A stretch of 36,478 nt of DNA from a virus. The position numbers and the translations under genes are program-made. Location: IMG/VR virus record IMGVR_UViG_3300025645_000197, positions 1-36,478 of that record, one strand, 5' to 3'. Under the pieces are notes generated by a model. The model was not told where the DNA came from. It ran no database searches and saw only the letters and a list, made by a program, of their open reading frames with translations. Positions 1-6,858 of this stretch are shown here, in pieces (positions within the stretch are counted from its first letter, which is position 1; every line of letters starts with the position of its first letter).

Positions 1-1
1 T

Positions 2-121
2 GTTAGCATGGATGACTTTGAAGTCGAGAATGTAGACCAGATTGTATACAATAGCCTGAATGCTGTTGAAAGTGAAATGATTGACAAGAAACTACTAGTG
101 GACATTTATAACACATTATGA
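2..121 (+). CDS. 47: gp47-like recombination nuclease subunit, C-terminal end (partial)
   Basis: This is an open frame entering from the left window edge and ending at TGA 119-121, leaving only 39 C-terminal residues (ending VDIYNTL). The fragment is acidic and shows no diagnostic motif. The assignment is positional: in T4-like phages gene 47 (SbcD/Mre11-type nuclease) lies directly upstream of gene 46 (SbcC/Rad50-type ATPase), and gp46 is the next non-mobile gene here. gp47 and gp46 form the complex that resects DNA ends during recombination-dependent replication. The start and catalytic domain lie outside the window. It could be another gene, but the frame, strand and position fit gp47. Confidence 0.6.
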   Translation, partial: VSMDDFEVENVDQIVYNSLNAVESEMIDKKLLVDIYNTL

Positions 122-130
122 TTATTAACG

Positions 131-138
131 CATAAATA
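131..138 (+). promoter_or_regulatory. Late-promoter box CATAAATA
   Basis: CATAAATA lies 38 nt before the ATG of the HNH gene and just after the end of the gp47 frame. It matches the T4-type late promoter core (TATAAATA) in seven of eight positions, and the same NATAAATA box recurs ahead of structural genes elsewhere in the window. It may give the homing endonuclease its own late transcription. No -35 element is expected for this class. Confidence 0.5.
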
Positions 139-176
139 ACATTACCGACTGACAGTGTTGTTGGGGAAAGTGACTT

Positions 177-1004
177 ATGAAGATTATAGATGAATACTTA
201 AATAGAAAATCAATCCGACAAAAGATTGATTCGGTCAGTCCGGATCAATACGAAGGATTACGTCAACTAGTTGAATACCACGGAGACTATGTATTCAACA
301 GAACAAAATCACCATTATCTATAAGAACAATAAATGACACCATTCCGCTTATGATTCGGAATGGTGTCCATGATTATGTCAACAACCTATCAGCCATTGG
401 CAGTGTTGTGAGAAACTCATTAGAGCATTATATTCTACTGTATGGCGATAATGCCAATACAGCATGGGAAAAAAGAAACAAACTATCGATTCAGAACGAA
501 GAAACCTATATATTGCGCCATGGCGAAGTGGAAGGCAAGAGGATCTGGGATGCTGGAAAACAGAAAAGATCCGACCGAAACACATTAGTAGGTTATTGTG
601 AACGGTTCGGAGACGAGGTTGGACTAGAAAAGTATACTAAGATGGCCGAGAGACAGCGGTATACAAATACTGTAGAATACTATATAGAAAAATATGGCGA
701 AGATCAAGGTCCAGTTCTATACCGCGAAAGATATCCCTCCGATTATGACCTAGATGAATATAAAGACTATAAGAAAATGGTTTACAAGATGAGTAATATA
801 GTGTATAATAATAATATAGATGTCATCAATCCAGACAACCACACCAGAACTCGTATGGGAGTAGAAAATGGATGGCAACTAGATCATATTAAGCCAGTCA
901 CCGAATGCTTCAGCAAGGGAATCAGTATTGCCGAAGCATCATCAATAGAAAATCTAAGAATGTTACCTTGGAAAGAAAACCTTATGAGAAACTTTGACAA
1001 ATGA
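177..1004 (+). CDS. HNH homing endonuclease inserted between genes 47 and 46
   Basis: 275 aa. The C-terminal part (about 230-272) reads as an HNH nuclease core: GWQLDHI with Asp236-His237 as the metal/catalytic pair, then ENLRMLPWKENLMRN with Asn259 and Asn268 as the following conserved Asn positions. The N-terminal two thirds contain repeated short segments of the type YGE-x-G-x-x-Y (for example around 112-150 and 160-180), typical of DNA-contacting helices in free-standing phage homing endonucleases. Such enzymes cut unoccupied alleles in co-infecting relatives and spread by repair. The stop overlaps the gp46 start (ATGA at 1001-1004), so it is neatly fitted into the 47-46 operon, and a late-type box precedes it. 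The endonuclease family is clear; the cleavage site is not known. Confidence 0.85.
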   Translation: MKIIDEYLNRKSIRQKIDSVSPDQYEGLRQLVEYHGDYVFNRTKSPLSIRTINDTIPLMIRNGVHDYVNNLSAIGSVVRNSLEHYILLYGDNANTAWEKRNKLSIQNEETYILRHGEVEGKRIWDAGKQKRSDRNTLVGYCERFGDEVGLEKYTKMAERQRYTNTVEYYIEKYGEDQGPVLYRERYPSDYDLDEYKDYKKMVYKMSNIVYNNNIDVINPDNHTRTRMGVENGWQLDHIKPVTECFSKGISIAEASSIENLRMLPWKENLMRNFDK

Positions 1005-2782
1005 TTATTATTAAAGACCTAACAATAAAGAACTTTATGAGTTGTGGCAATATCACCCAAGCCGTAAGATTCTCCGATAGCGGACTAACTCTGGTTATGG
1101 GCAACAATGTTGACCTTGGCGGAGATGGCAGCCGCAATGGTACCGGCAAAACAACTATTGTTAACGCTCTGAGCTATGCTATGTATGGCAATGCGTTAAC
1201 TAATATTCGCAAGGATAACTTGGTAAACAAGACAAATGCTAAGGGAATGATTGTAACACTTGATTTTGAAAAAGATGGTGTTAGTTATCGTATCGAACGC
1301 GGACGGAAGCCTAATATATTTCGCTTCTTGGTAGACGAAAAAGATGTTAACAGCAACGAAGACTCCAACGAAGCACAAGGCGAAAATCGTCAAACTCAAG
1401 CAGTTGTCGAAAAATTATTTGGCATGAGCCATGACATGTTTAAGCACATTGTTGCGTTAAACACCTATACAGAACCATTTCTTAGTATGCGGTCAAATGA
1501 TCAGCGTACTATTATTGAGCAATTACTTGGTATCACTATGTTAAGTGAGAAGGCAGAAGTTCTCAAGGAACAACATAAGAGAACAAAAGATGCTATTAAA
1601 GAAGAAGAATATAGAATTAAAGCAGTTGAAGATTCAAATGCTACCATCGGTAAGAGTATCAGTGATCTGGAGAGACGACAGAGAATATGGTCTAGAAAGA
1701 AACAAGAAAATCTCCAAGAAATTGAAAATGCCCTAACTCTGTTATCAAAAATTGACATCAGCGTTGAACTCGAGGCACACAAGCAGTTGTCCGAGTATCT
1801 AACACGAAAATCGCAAATTCATAGTCTTGACGCTGAAGTTCTAAAACTATCTAGCGGCATTACAAGAGAACAAAAACGACTAGATAAAGCTAAGACCGAC
1901 CTTAAAGCAACAGAAGACCATAAGTGTTATGCGTGTGGTCAAGAAATTCACGACGATGCGCACGAAAAGATTTTAGAAACTAAACGTGCTGCCGTTGCTG
2001 AAAGTGAAGAGCTTATCAAGACCGATATTGAGTCCAAAGAAGAATATTCTGCCGCTCTCGTAGAGCTTGGCGAACTTGGCTCACAGCCAGTAACCAACTA
2101 TAACACCGAAAAGCAAGCATACGAGCACCAAAGCCAGGTAGATGGACTACAGAAGGAACATGCCAATAAAGAACTAGAGGAAGATACCTATCAAAGCCAA
2201 ATCGATAGTCTGAATGAAACAGCGATGCACGTTGTTGACTGGAACATTATGAATGAACTGGTAAAGACAAAAGAGCATCAGGACTTTCTATATAAACTAT
2301 TGACCAACAAAGATAGCTTTATCCGTAAACGTATTATTGAGCAGAACCTCTCATATCTTAATAGCAGGCTTGCTTATTATCTTACCAAGCTTGGATTGCC
2401 CCACGATGTACAATTCCAGTCTGATCTTAATGTAGAAATCACAGAACTAGGCAGAGAGTTGGATTTTGACAATCTAAGTCGTGGCGAACGTAACAGACTT
2501 ATTCTTGGCCTAAGCTGGAGCTTCCGTGATGTATTTGAGACTATGAATACACCTATTAACTTCCTAGCCATCGACGAACTTGTTGATAGCGGTATGGATA
2601 CAAACGGAGTTGATGCCTCGCTTAGTGTGTTAAAGAAGATGGAACGTGAGAGAAATAAAAACATTTTCCTTATTAGTCACCGTGACGAACTTCAGGGTCG
2701 TGTTAACACTATCCTACATGTGACTAAAGAGAATGGATTTACTACCTTTAGTGTTGATACGGAGGTATCTGACCATGCCTAA
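1001..2782 (+). CDS. 46: gp46-like recombination endonuclease subunit (SbcC/Rad50 family ATPase)
   Basis: 593 aa, close to T4 gp46 (560 aa). The N-terminal ABC half carries Walker A GSRNGTGKT at 43-51. Long charged coiled-coil arms follow (about 180-300 and 320-440), separated by a zinc hook CYAC (Cys309, Cys312). The C-terminal half has the ABC signature LSRGE starting at Leu492, Walker B FLAIDE with Asp525-Glu526, and the H-loop in LISHRDE near 559. Together with gp47 it would form the end-processing nuclease complex that supplies 3' single strands to the phage recombinase. The ATG overlaps the HNH stop codon (ATGA), which implies translational coupling. All catalytic motifs are intact. Confidence 0.95.
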   Translation: MIIIKDLTIKNFMSCGNITQAVRFSDSGLTLVMGNNVDLGGDGSRNGTGKTTIVNALSYAMYGNALTNIRKDNLVNKTNAKGMIVTLDFEKDGVSYRIERGRKPNIFRFLVDEKDVNSNEDSNEAQGENRQTQAVVEKLFGMSHDMFKHIVALNTYTEPFLSMRSNDQRTIIEQLLGITMLSEKAEVLKEQHKRTKDAIKEEEYRIKAVEDSNATIGKSISDLERRQRIWSRKKQENLQEIENALTLLSKIDISVELEAHKQLSEYLTRKSQIHSLDAEVLKLSSGITREQKRLDKAKTDLKATEDHKCYACGQEIHDDAHEKILETKRAAVAESEELIKTDIESKEEYSAALVELGELGSQPVTNYNTEKQAYEHQSQVDGLQKEHANKELEEDTYQSQIDSLNETAMHVVDWNIMNELVKTKEHQDFLYKLLTNKDSFIRKRIIEQNLSYLNSRLAYYLTKLGLPHDVQFQSDLNVEITELGRELDFDNLSRGERNRLILGLSWSFRDVFETMNTPINFLAIDELVDSGMDTNGVDASLSVLKKMERERNKNIFLISHRDELQGRVNTILHVTKENGFTTFSVDTEVSDHA

Positions 2783-2972
2783 TGAACTAGAAGATTCAGT
2801 TTGGGATCACTTTTGTTTTTCATCAGGCGATGTAGTACGATTGCGCAAGAAAACAGATTGTGAAAGATGTGGAAAATCATATATTCACCCAGCAGAATTA
2901 GAAATAAAAAATAAATTTCCGTACGCGGTATGGAATAATATGTTTATGGTAAATATTACTGTTGACAAGTGA
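2775..2972 (+). CDS. Small CxxC protein of unknown function
   Basis: 65 aa. The start is set at ATG 2775 because GGAGG lies about 10 nt upstream; a longer in-frame reading exists but lies wholly inside gp46. It overlaps the gp46 end by 8 nt, so the two are probably co-translated. The protein contains one CERCGKS motif (Cys-x-x-Cys) in its middle, which could bind half of a zinc site or sit in a redox pair, and is otherwise acidic and hydrophilic. No family is recognised. Its stop codon overlaps the early promoter that follows. Confidence 0.6.
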   Translation: MPNELEDSVWDHFCFSSGDVVRLRKKTDCERCGKSYIHPAELEIKNKFPYAVWNNMFMVNITVDK

Positions 2973-2990
2973 TTAACTATATGCTATAGT
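2962..2990 (+). promoter_or_regulatory. Sigma70-type promoter for the HAD gene
   Basis: A perfect TTGACA (2962-2967), a 17-nt spacer and TATAGT (2985-2990). The TGC directly before the -10 hexamer makes an extended -10. It sits over the stop codon of the CxxC ORF and 27 nt before the TTG start at 3017. It is most simply read as a host-RNA-polymerase early promoter. Confidence 0.8.
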
Positions 2991-3016
2991 AGTATATATA
3001 AGATAAAGGAAAAGAA

Positions 3017-3712
3017 TTGACAAGTTTTGTATTTGATGTAGACGGTACCCTAACGGACTCTCGGCAACCTATTCACCCAGAATTTGAACAATTTATTCAC
3101 AAATTTACAGGTGTGCACGCCTGTTACTTGTGTACAGGCTCAGACAGACCCAAAACAATAGAACAAATTGGCAAAAAACTAACAAACAGATTTATTAAGG
3201 CATATCATTGTAGTGGCAACCACGTATACCAAGGCAACAAAGAGATACACAAATCATCATGGCACATATCATCGGCAGAATATTCATTTTTAGAACAGGC
3301 ACTTGACCATCTAAATTACATAGAACCCACAGGCAACCATATAGAAGAACGCACAGGCACAGCAAATTTTAGTATCGTAGGCAGAAACAGTAACACAGAA
3401 CAACGCAAAAGATTTGTCCGCTGGGACATCGAGCATAACGCAAGAGATACCGTCGCTATACAGTTTAACATGTTATTTCCAGAATCACATGCGGTAATAG
3501 GTGGCGACACAAGTATTGATATTTTTAAATTAGGCAACGATAAAGCACAAATTAAAAACTTAATCGACGATGATATTATTTACTTTGGTGACAAATGTTT
3601 TTCTGGAGGAAACGATTTTTCACTAAGCGAGTTAGCAGAGAAATATTATCAGATTGACCACGGCTGGGAACAAACTTTTGAAATATTGAGAAAATACACC
3701 AATAACCAGTAG
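3017..3712 (+). CDS. HAD-superfamily protein resembling eukaryotic-type phosphomannomutase
   Basis: 231 aa, starting at TTG 3017 with AAGGA six nt upstream; the DVDGT motif lies only six residues in, so no later start is possible. Motif I is FDVDGTLTD with nucleophile Asp7 and acid/base Asp9. The second half matches the PMM1/PMM2 cap and C-terminal pattern: SIVGRNSN followed by a basic stretch, IGGDTSIDIFKLGNDKAQ, and YFGDKCFSGGND with Asp192 and Asp200 as metal/phosphate-site acids. Eukaryotic-type phosphomannomutases interconvert mannose-6-P and mannose-1-P and are about 250 aa, close to this length. It may act in sugar-nucleotide supply or be a related sugar phosphatase. A sigma70-type promoter lies directly upstream. 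HAD family certain, PMM subfamily likely, substrate inferred. Confidence 0.8.
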   Translation: MTSFVFDVDGTLTDSRQPIHPEFEQFIHKFTGVHACYLCTGSDRPKTIEQIGKKLTNRFIKAYHCSGNHVYQGNKEIHKSSWHISSAEYSFLEQALDHLNYIEPTGNHIEERTGTANFSIVGRNSNTEQRKRFVRWDIEHNARDTVAIQFNMLFPESHAVIGGDTSIDIFKLGNDKAQIKNLIDDDIIYFGDKCFSGGNDFSLSELAEKYYQIDHGWEQTFEILRKYTNNQ

Positions 3713-3744
3713 GTTTTTGCCAAAAAGAGATATATACTTATTTA

Positions 3745-4188
3745 ATGGAATGGACTTACCAAGAAGCACTCGTTGACGAGATGCCAGAAGGCGTGATTGG
3801 ATTTGTATATCTTATCACCAATTTACAGAACAATAAAAAATATATTGGCAAAAAATTGGCGCAGTTTAAAAAAACTAGGCCACCTTTAAAAGGCAAAAAA
3901 AGAAAAAGACGCTCAACTGTTGAGAGTGATTGGAGAACCTATTGGGGTTCATCCGATAATCTAAACAATGACGTTGCCGAATTTGGCAAAGAAAATTTTA
4001 CTAGAGAAATTCTGTATTATTGCACAGCAAGATCAGAATTAAGTTACATGGAATTAATTGAACAAGTGAACAGAGGAGTTCTAGAAACAGACGAATACTA
4101 TAATGGCATCATAAATGTAAGAATCGGAGCATCCGAAACTCTTAAAAAAGGTTTAAGCGAACAACGAAAATCAGGAAATTTACTTTAA
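3745..4188 (+). CDS. GIY-YIG endonuclease (SegE-like)
   Basis: 147 aa. The GIY-YIG core is visible as GFVYLIT (FVY at 20-22) and KKYIGKK (YIG at 33-35), followed by a highly basic linker (KGKKRKRRS) and a segment around 55-62 (SDWRTYWGS) like that of SegE-type phage nucleases. Glu in YMELIEQ is a candidate metal ligand. Proteins of this kind are free-standing homing endonucleases of T4-like phages. Its 3' end overlaps the convergent gene on the other strand by 9 nt. There is no strong ribosome site: only AAGAGA about 18 nt upstream of the ATG. Confidence 0.8.
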   Translation: MEWTYQEALVDEMPEGVIGFVYLITNLQNNKKYIGKKLAQFKKTRPPLKGKKRKRRSTVESDWRTYWGSSDNLNNDVAEFGKENFTREILYYCTARSELSYMELIEQVNRGVLETDEYYNGIINVRIGASETLKKGLSEQRKSGNLL

Positions 4189-4776
4189 TTTTTTTAATTT
4201 TCCAGGAGAATAGTTCTCAGGAATATCTACTAAGCGATAATTTCTATTGCCGTCATTGCACCACTTGAGTGTTGATATTGTTTTTGAAGTTTTTTCGTAG
4301 TTAGAATTCTGACGTAATCTTTTATTATGTTCTGCTCGAATATCAGGATCTGACAAATGCTCTTTCATTCTTTCGGAAGCTTCTTTTGCCACTCTCTGCT
4401 GTGCTGCTGACATATTTTTCTTCGCTTCCTCTGTGGCTTTGACTCCAACGGTTGCTGCGCTTAATTTTTTTCTGGATTCTTCTGTCCAAGATTGAGCGCC
4501 GCCATCACCAGTTTCGGGCATTAAATTAGCAAAAGATTTTGATTCTACTATATTCCACAAATTTGAATAATGAATACCTGCCTCTTTTAACTCTAACTTA
4601 TCGTCTGTTACTAAAAGAATTTCTGTGATAACGTCATATCCATGCTTAGCAATATGTCGTTTCCAAAGTTTGCCTGAACCCTGATATGTATGGGGATCAT
4701 CGCTTACTGTTTTACCTAGATACTTTAACCCTGTTTTATTATGGGTTTTTACGTATAAATATATTTTGCTGGACAT
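4180..4776 (-). CDS. GIY-YIG homing endonuclease
   Basis: 198 aa. The N-terminus has the GIY-YIG signature in the form IYLYVKT (6-9) and KYLGKT (YLG at 19-21), then YQGSGKLWKRHIAKHG, a spacing and motif common in Seg-type phage endonucleases. The middle (about 95-150) is a run of Lys/Ala-rich helices with SEES/ATEEAKKNMS-like elements resembling nuclease-associated DNA-binding modules, and the end contains LKWCNDGNRNYRL, a terminal motif seen in such enzymes. AAGGAGG sits seven nt before the ATG. It is convergent with the preceding GIY-YIG gene and distinct from it in sequence, so it is not a simple duplicate. Confidence 0.8.
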   Translation of the reverse strand: MSSKIYLYVKTHNKTGLKYLGKTVSDDPHTYQGSGKLWKRHIAKHGYDVITEILLVTDDKLELKEAGIHYSNLWNIVESKSFANLMPETGDGGAQSWTEESRKKLSAATVGVKATEEAKKNMSAAQQRVAKEASERMKEHLSDPDIRAEHNKRLRQNSNYEKTSKTISTLKWCNDGNRNYRLVDIPENYSPGKLKKLK

Positions 4777-4835
4777 TTAATCCTCCTTGGGTTGTCTAGA
4801 GTAGTTGGGAACTGTCATTCCGTGAACTACATTAC

Positions 4836-4843
4836 TATTTATT
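4836..4843 (-). promoter_or_regulatory. Possible late-promoter box AATAAATA (minus strand)
   Basis: Reading on the minus strand, AATAAATA lies 60 nt before the ATG of the GIY-YIG gene at 4776. The core ATAAATA is complete, but the leader would be longer than at the other late boxes, so this is less certain. Confidence 0.35.
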
Positions 4844-4883
4844 AAAAGTTTTGAACTTTTTTAAGAATTGGCAAAAGAATCAC

Positions 4884-4912
4884 TTGACACTGCGGTAAAT
4901 TTACTGTATGCT
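4884..4912 (+). promoter_or_regulatory. Sigma70-type promoter with a palindrome in the spacer
   Basis: TTGACA (4884-4889), a 17-nt spacer and TATGCT (4907-4912). The spacer contains the perfect 10-bp palindrome GTAAATTTAC at 4895-4904. It would transcribe the small ORF at 4952 and possibly the gene-free region behind it. The same -10 hexamer TATGCT is used at 33801. Confidence 0.65.
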
Positions 4913-4951
4913 GATAGTATAGGCACAAACAATAATACACTAGAGAATATA

Positions 4952-5137
4952 ATGGCAAAATTAAACTGGCAAAAACTATATACACAAAGCAAAGAACAAT
5001 CAAAACGTGAGCGTTCTTATGACCCAACTCATTCAATGACGCGGCAATGCGACACAAAACTGGCAGACAAACAGGCAAAACAAGACAGGCTGATTAGAAA
5101 TAAAGCAATGGCATCAATTAAGGCAAACAAAAGCTAA
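4952..5137 (+). CDS. Small basic hypothetical protein
   Basis: 61 aa. The reading frame is open further upstream to a TTG at 4868, but that lies before the promoter at 4884-4912, so the ATG at 4952 is the likely start. The protein is hydrophilic and rich in Lys, Gln and Arg (QSKEQSKRERS, KQAKQDRLIRNKAMAS), probably helical, with one cysteine. No family is recognised. The expected early transcription and small basic nature fit the many host-directed early phage proteins, but no function can be read. Confidence 0.55.
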   Translation: MAKLNWQKLYTQSKEQSKRERSYDPTHSMTRQCDTKLADKQAKQDRLIRNKAMASIKANKS

Positions 5138-5736
5138 AATATCTAACACCTAAGGTTGGCGGGCCAGTTTAAATTACCGCTGTGGAAAAGGCTCTCGTAA
5201 CAGAAGCACACGTAACATACTGATCGACTCCCCTCGGGAGGAAGCCATCAAACAAATTGGGCACATAGGTTGGTATAGAATGACTGTTAGCATTCGGAAA
5301 ACACAACATAGTTCATAAAAACCCTTTGCATTAGGAACGAAGCAGGGGAATATTGTATACTATAATGTACATTAACCCAGTTGATGTATAATATATTGTA
5401 CATAATGTCGATGTAGGTTGGGAAAGATCAGAGCCCATTGAACTTGTGTATAAACAAACACCTATTTCCAAGTCTTGGCTGACGCATCTCAGATGAAGCT
5501 CATTCAGACGGAACCTTTGAGTAGGTTCCGTCTGACTAACACATTCTAGATGAAACTATTATTATATTATAGGTAATATGATTGGAACAATTATATATGG
5601 TTTATAATATTAGATTGAAAGAAAATTCAACTGAGTGATAACGAAGTTGATGGTGAGCTTTAGCTCAACAGATAATGATAGATAACACTATTGTATTAGT
5701 AACTTGCGATAATAGATAATAGATAACATTATTGTA
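5138..5736 (+). ncRNA. Gene-free region with several hairpins, candidate structured RNA
   Basis: No plausible coding frame is present in about 600 nt of an otherwise dense genome. Visible structure: a CTCCC/GGGAG hairpin at 5228-5240; a CCC-TGC/GCA-GGG bulged hairpin at 5322-5347; and a perfect 12-bp stem at 5505-5534 (CAGACGGAACCT with its complement, six-nt loop) that lacks a following U-tract. The heptamer AGGTTGG occurs three times (5153, 5267, 5415). The middle (5350-5405) is AT-rich with short palindromes. No tRNA or tmRNA could be folded by eye. The strand is assumed from the upstream promoter at 4884. It could be a large phage RNA or a regulatory/replication region; no known family is identified. 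Confidence 0.4.
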
Positions 5737-5747
5737 TTAGTAACTTG
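5681..5747. repeat. 26-bp direct repeat overlapping the end of the frameshift ORF
   Basis: Two copies at 5681-5706 and 5722-5747 differ at one base and have a 41-nt period. The second copy contains the stop codon (5737-5739) of the minus-strand reading frame; the first is its non-coding echo. This looks like a local tandem duplication of the 3' end of that gene. Confidence 0.75.
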
Positions 5748-5964
5748 TGGTATTAGCTGAGTTCATTGCTTCTTGCTCTCGTTCATTCTTATCGATTATT
5801 CCCTGATATATTTCGGTGACATAATATCCTGGCATTGCCCATAAATCTCTAACTTGATATGCTCCTTCAGTGAACAAAGCAATATCGCTGATTAATTTGC
5901 GGATATTCTTCCGCTCATTGTCATAACGTATTATTAATTTCTTCAGAGACTTATTTACAGACAA
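5737..5964 (-). CDS. -1-frame extension of gp26 (candidate frameshift product)
   Basis: 75 codons from the first possible start, which is a TTG at 5964, to the stop at 5737-5739. No ATG or GTG start with a ribosome site is present, and that TTG lies in the 3' arm of a stem-loop. The frame is -1 relative to gp26 and stays open upstream through the U9 run at 5994-5986 into gp26. The simplest reading is that it is made as a fusion: 279 residues of gp26 plus about 83 from this frame, 362 in total. The sequence is helical and charged (KKLIIRYDNERKNIRKLIS) with an aromatic middle (DLWAMPGYYVTEIYQG). No family is recognised. By analogy with lambda gpGT it would be the T-like domain that contacts tail tube or tape measure. 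Confidence 0.6.
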   Translation of the reverse strand: MSVNKSLKKLIIRYDNERKNIRKLISDIALFTEGAYQVRDLWAMPGYYVTEIYQGIIDKNEREQEAMNSANTTSY

Positions 5965-5994
5965 TTCTCTAATTACTTGTCTGTGAAAAAAAAA
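5957..5994 (-). promoter_or_regulatory. Candidate programmed -1 ribosomal frameshift signal
   Basis: On the minus strand nine U residues (5994-5986) contain the heptamer U UUU UUU in the gp26 frame (zero-frame codons 5993-5991 and 5990-5988). Three nt after that heptamer begins a perfect 8-bp stem, ACAGACAA (5984-5977) with UUGUCUGU (5964-5957), closing a 12-nt loop that includes the gp26 stop (5975-5973). Slippery run, close stem-loop and a stop codon just past the shift site are the standard parts of -1 frameshift sites. Confidence 0.7.
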
Positions 5995-6824
5995 GTTGGA
6001 TTTAAGTCTAGCGTTGTATCAAAAGTTTTCCCGCATTCTTCGTCGTCACGGCATTGTAGGTTTACAGTTTGAGGAAGACCATTCTTATTCTGCTCACTAG
6101 CAAATTTTCTTATTTTACTAATATTATTGCTATTAGAGTTAGTAAGCCATGCCATAATTTGGCTAAAGTCTTCTACTACTGTACCATCAGGCAATCTGAC
6201 ATTGTCAATACCATCTGCTATAATCGCTAGATCACAGGCTGCTACTTCGTTTAGACTGTCATCAAACATTTTTCTAATTTCGGGTGTTACTCCCTGATTA
6301 TCATTGTCTTTGTTGATTTCCATAGCAATTTGGTGTGATTTGATTTGGGATATGCCCATAGCAGTCACTACTTTAACTGTGTTTGGTTTAACCTTGACTA
6401 ATAAATCACCTAGTTGTATTTCCTTGTCTGCGCTAACAGAGATAATTTGAGACAATAAGGTTGTTAGGTCTATTTCATATTCGGCTTGCTTGCTACAATG
6501 TGGACACACTGCCATTAATGGCATTAGTCCGCCGTATGTTGCTGATCTAGTGGCCAACAGTATAACGTCAAGGTCAGGTATGGTTATTTCATAAGGATCT
6601 TTAATATCAGGAGCAATGCTCTTGACGATGTTATATATCGCCTCGCCATTAAAAAGAGTATCTGGAATCTTCAATAGAGTTTCGTCCTTGAGATTCATCG
6701 GCATAATACCAATTTCGCCATCTGCTGTAAATTCTGGCTTTTCAGTGAAATACTCACCGCCAGTTGGCAACGTGATATAAATTTCTTTGGTTCTATAAAA
6801 CTGTTCTAGTGGATTATCTGACAT
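5973..6824 (-). CDS. 26: gp26-like baseplate hub / tail-assembly protein
   Basis: 283 aa (T4 gp26 is 208). The N-terminal IYITLPTGGEYF, the central ITIPDLDVILLATRSATYGG followed by CPHC (Cys107, Cys110), and the end CRDDEEC (Cys258, Cys264) with FDTTLDLNPTFFF match the T4-type gp26 base-plate family as I know it; the two cysteine pairs probably bind zinc. In T4 gp26 is needed for the baseplate hub. The last codons run through U9 and a stem-loop that look like a -1 frameshift site, giving a longer second product. It is transcribed divergently from the tape-measure-like gene, with a minus-strand CATAAATA late box 35 nt upstream. Family call good; role as tape-measure chaperone is inference. Confidence 0.8.
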   Translation of the reverse strand: MSDNPLEQFYRTKEIYITLPTGGEYFTEKPEFTADGEIGIMPMNLKDETLLKIPDTLFNGEAIYNIVKSIAPDIKDPYEITIPDLDVILLATRSATYGGLMPLMAVCPHCSKQAEYEIDLTTLLSQIISVSADKEIQLGDLLVKVKPNTVKVVTAMGISQIKSHQIAMEINKDNDNQGVTPEIRKMFDDSLNEVAACDLAIIADGIDNVRLPDGTVVEDFSQIMAWLTNSNSNNISKIRKFASEQNKNGLPQTVNLQCRDDEECGKTFDTTLDLNPTFFFTDK

Positions 6825-6836
6825 ATTATTACCTTG

Positions 6837-6844
6837 TATAAATA
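6837..6844 (+). promoter_or_regulatory. Late-promoter box TATAAATA
   Basis: A perfect T4-type late box lies 42 nt before the ATG at 6887. It is paired with a divergent minus-strand box 15 nt away. Confidence 0.7.
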
Positions 6845-6858
6845 CTGTAGTATAATAG

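Noticed and set aside
5361-5392. TATAAT matches in the AT-rich middle of the gene-free region as promoters
   Set aside because: Neither has a TTGACA-like hexamer 16-18 nt upstream.
5505-5534. 12-bp hairpin as a rho-independent terminator
   Set aside because: No T-run follows on either strand. It is kept only as part of the structured region.
5138-5560. tRNA or tmRNA gene in the gene-free region
   Set aside because: No T-arm consensus, acceptor pairing or tag-peptide frame could be found by eye.
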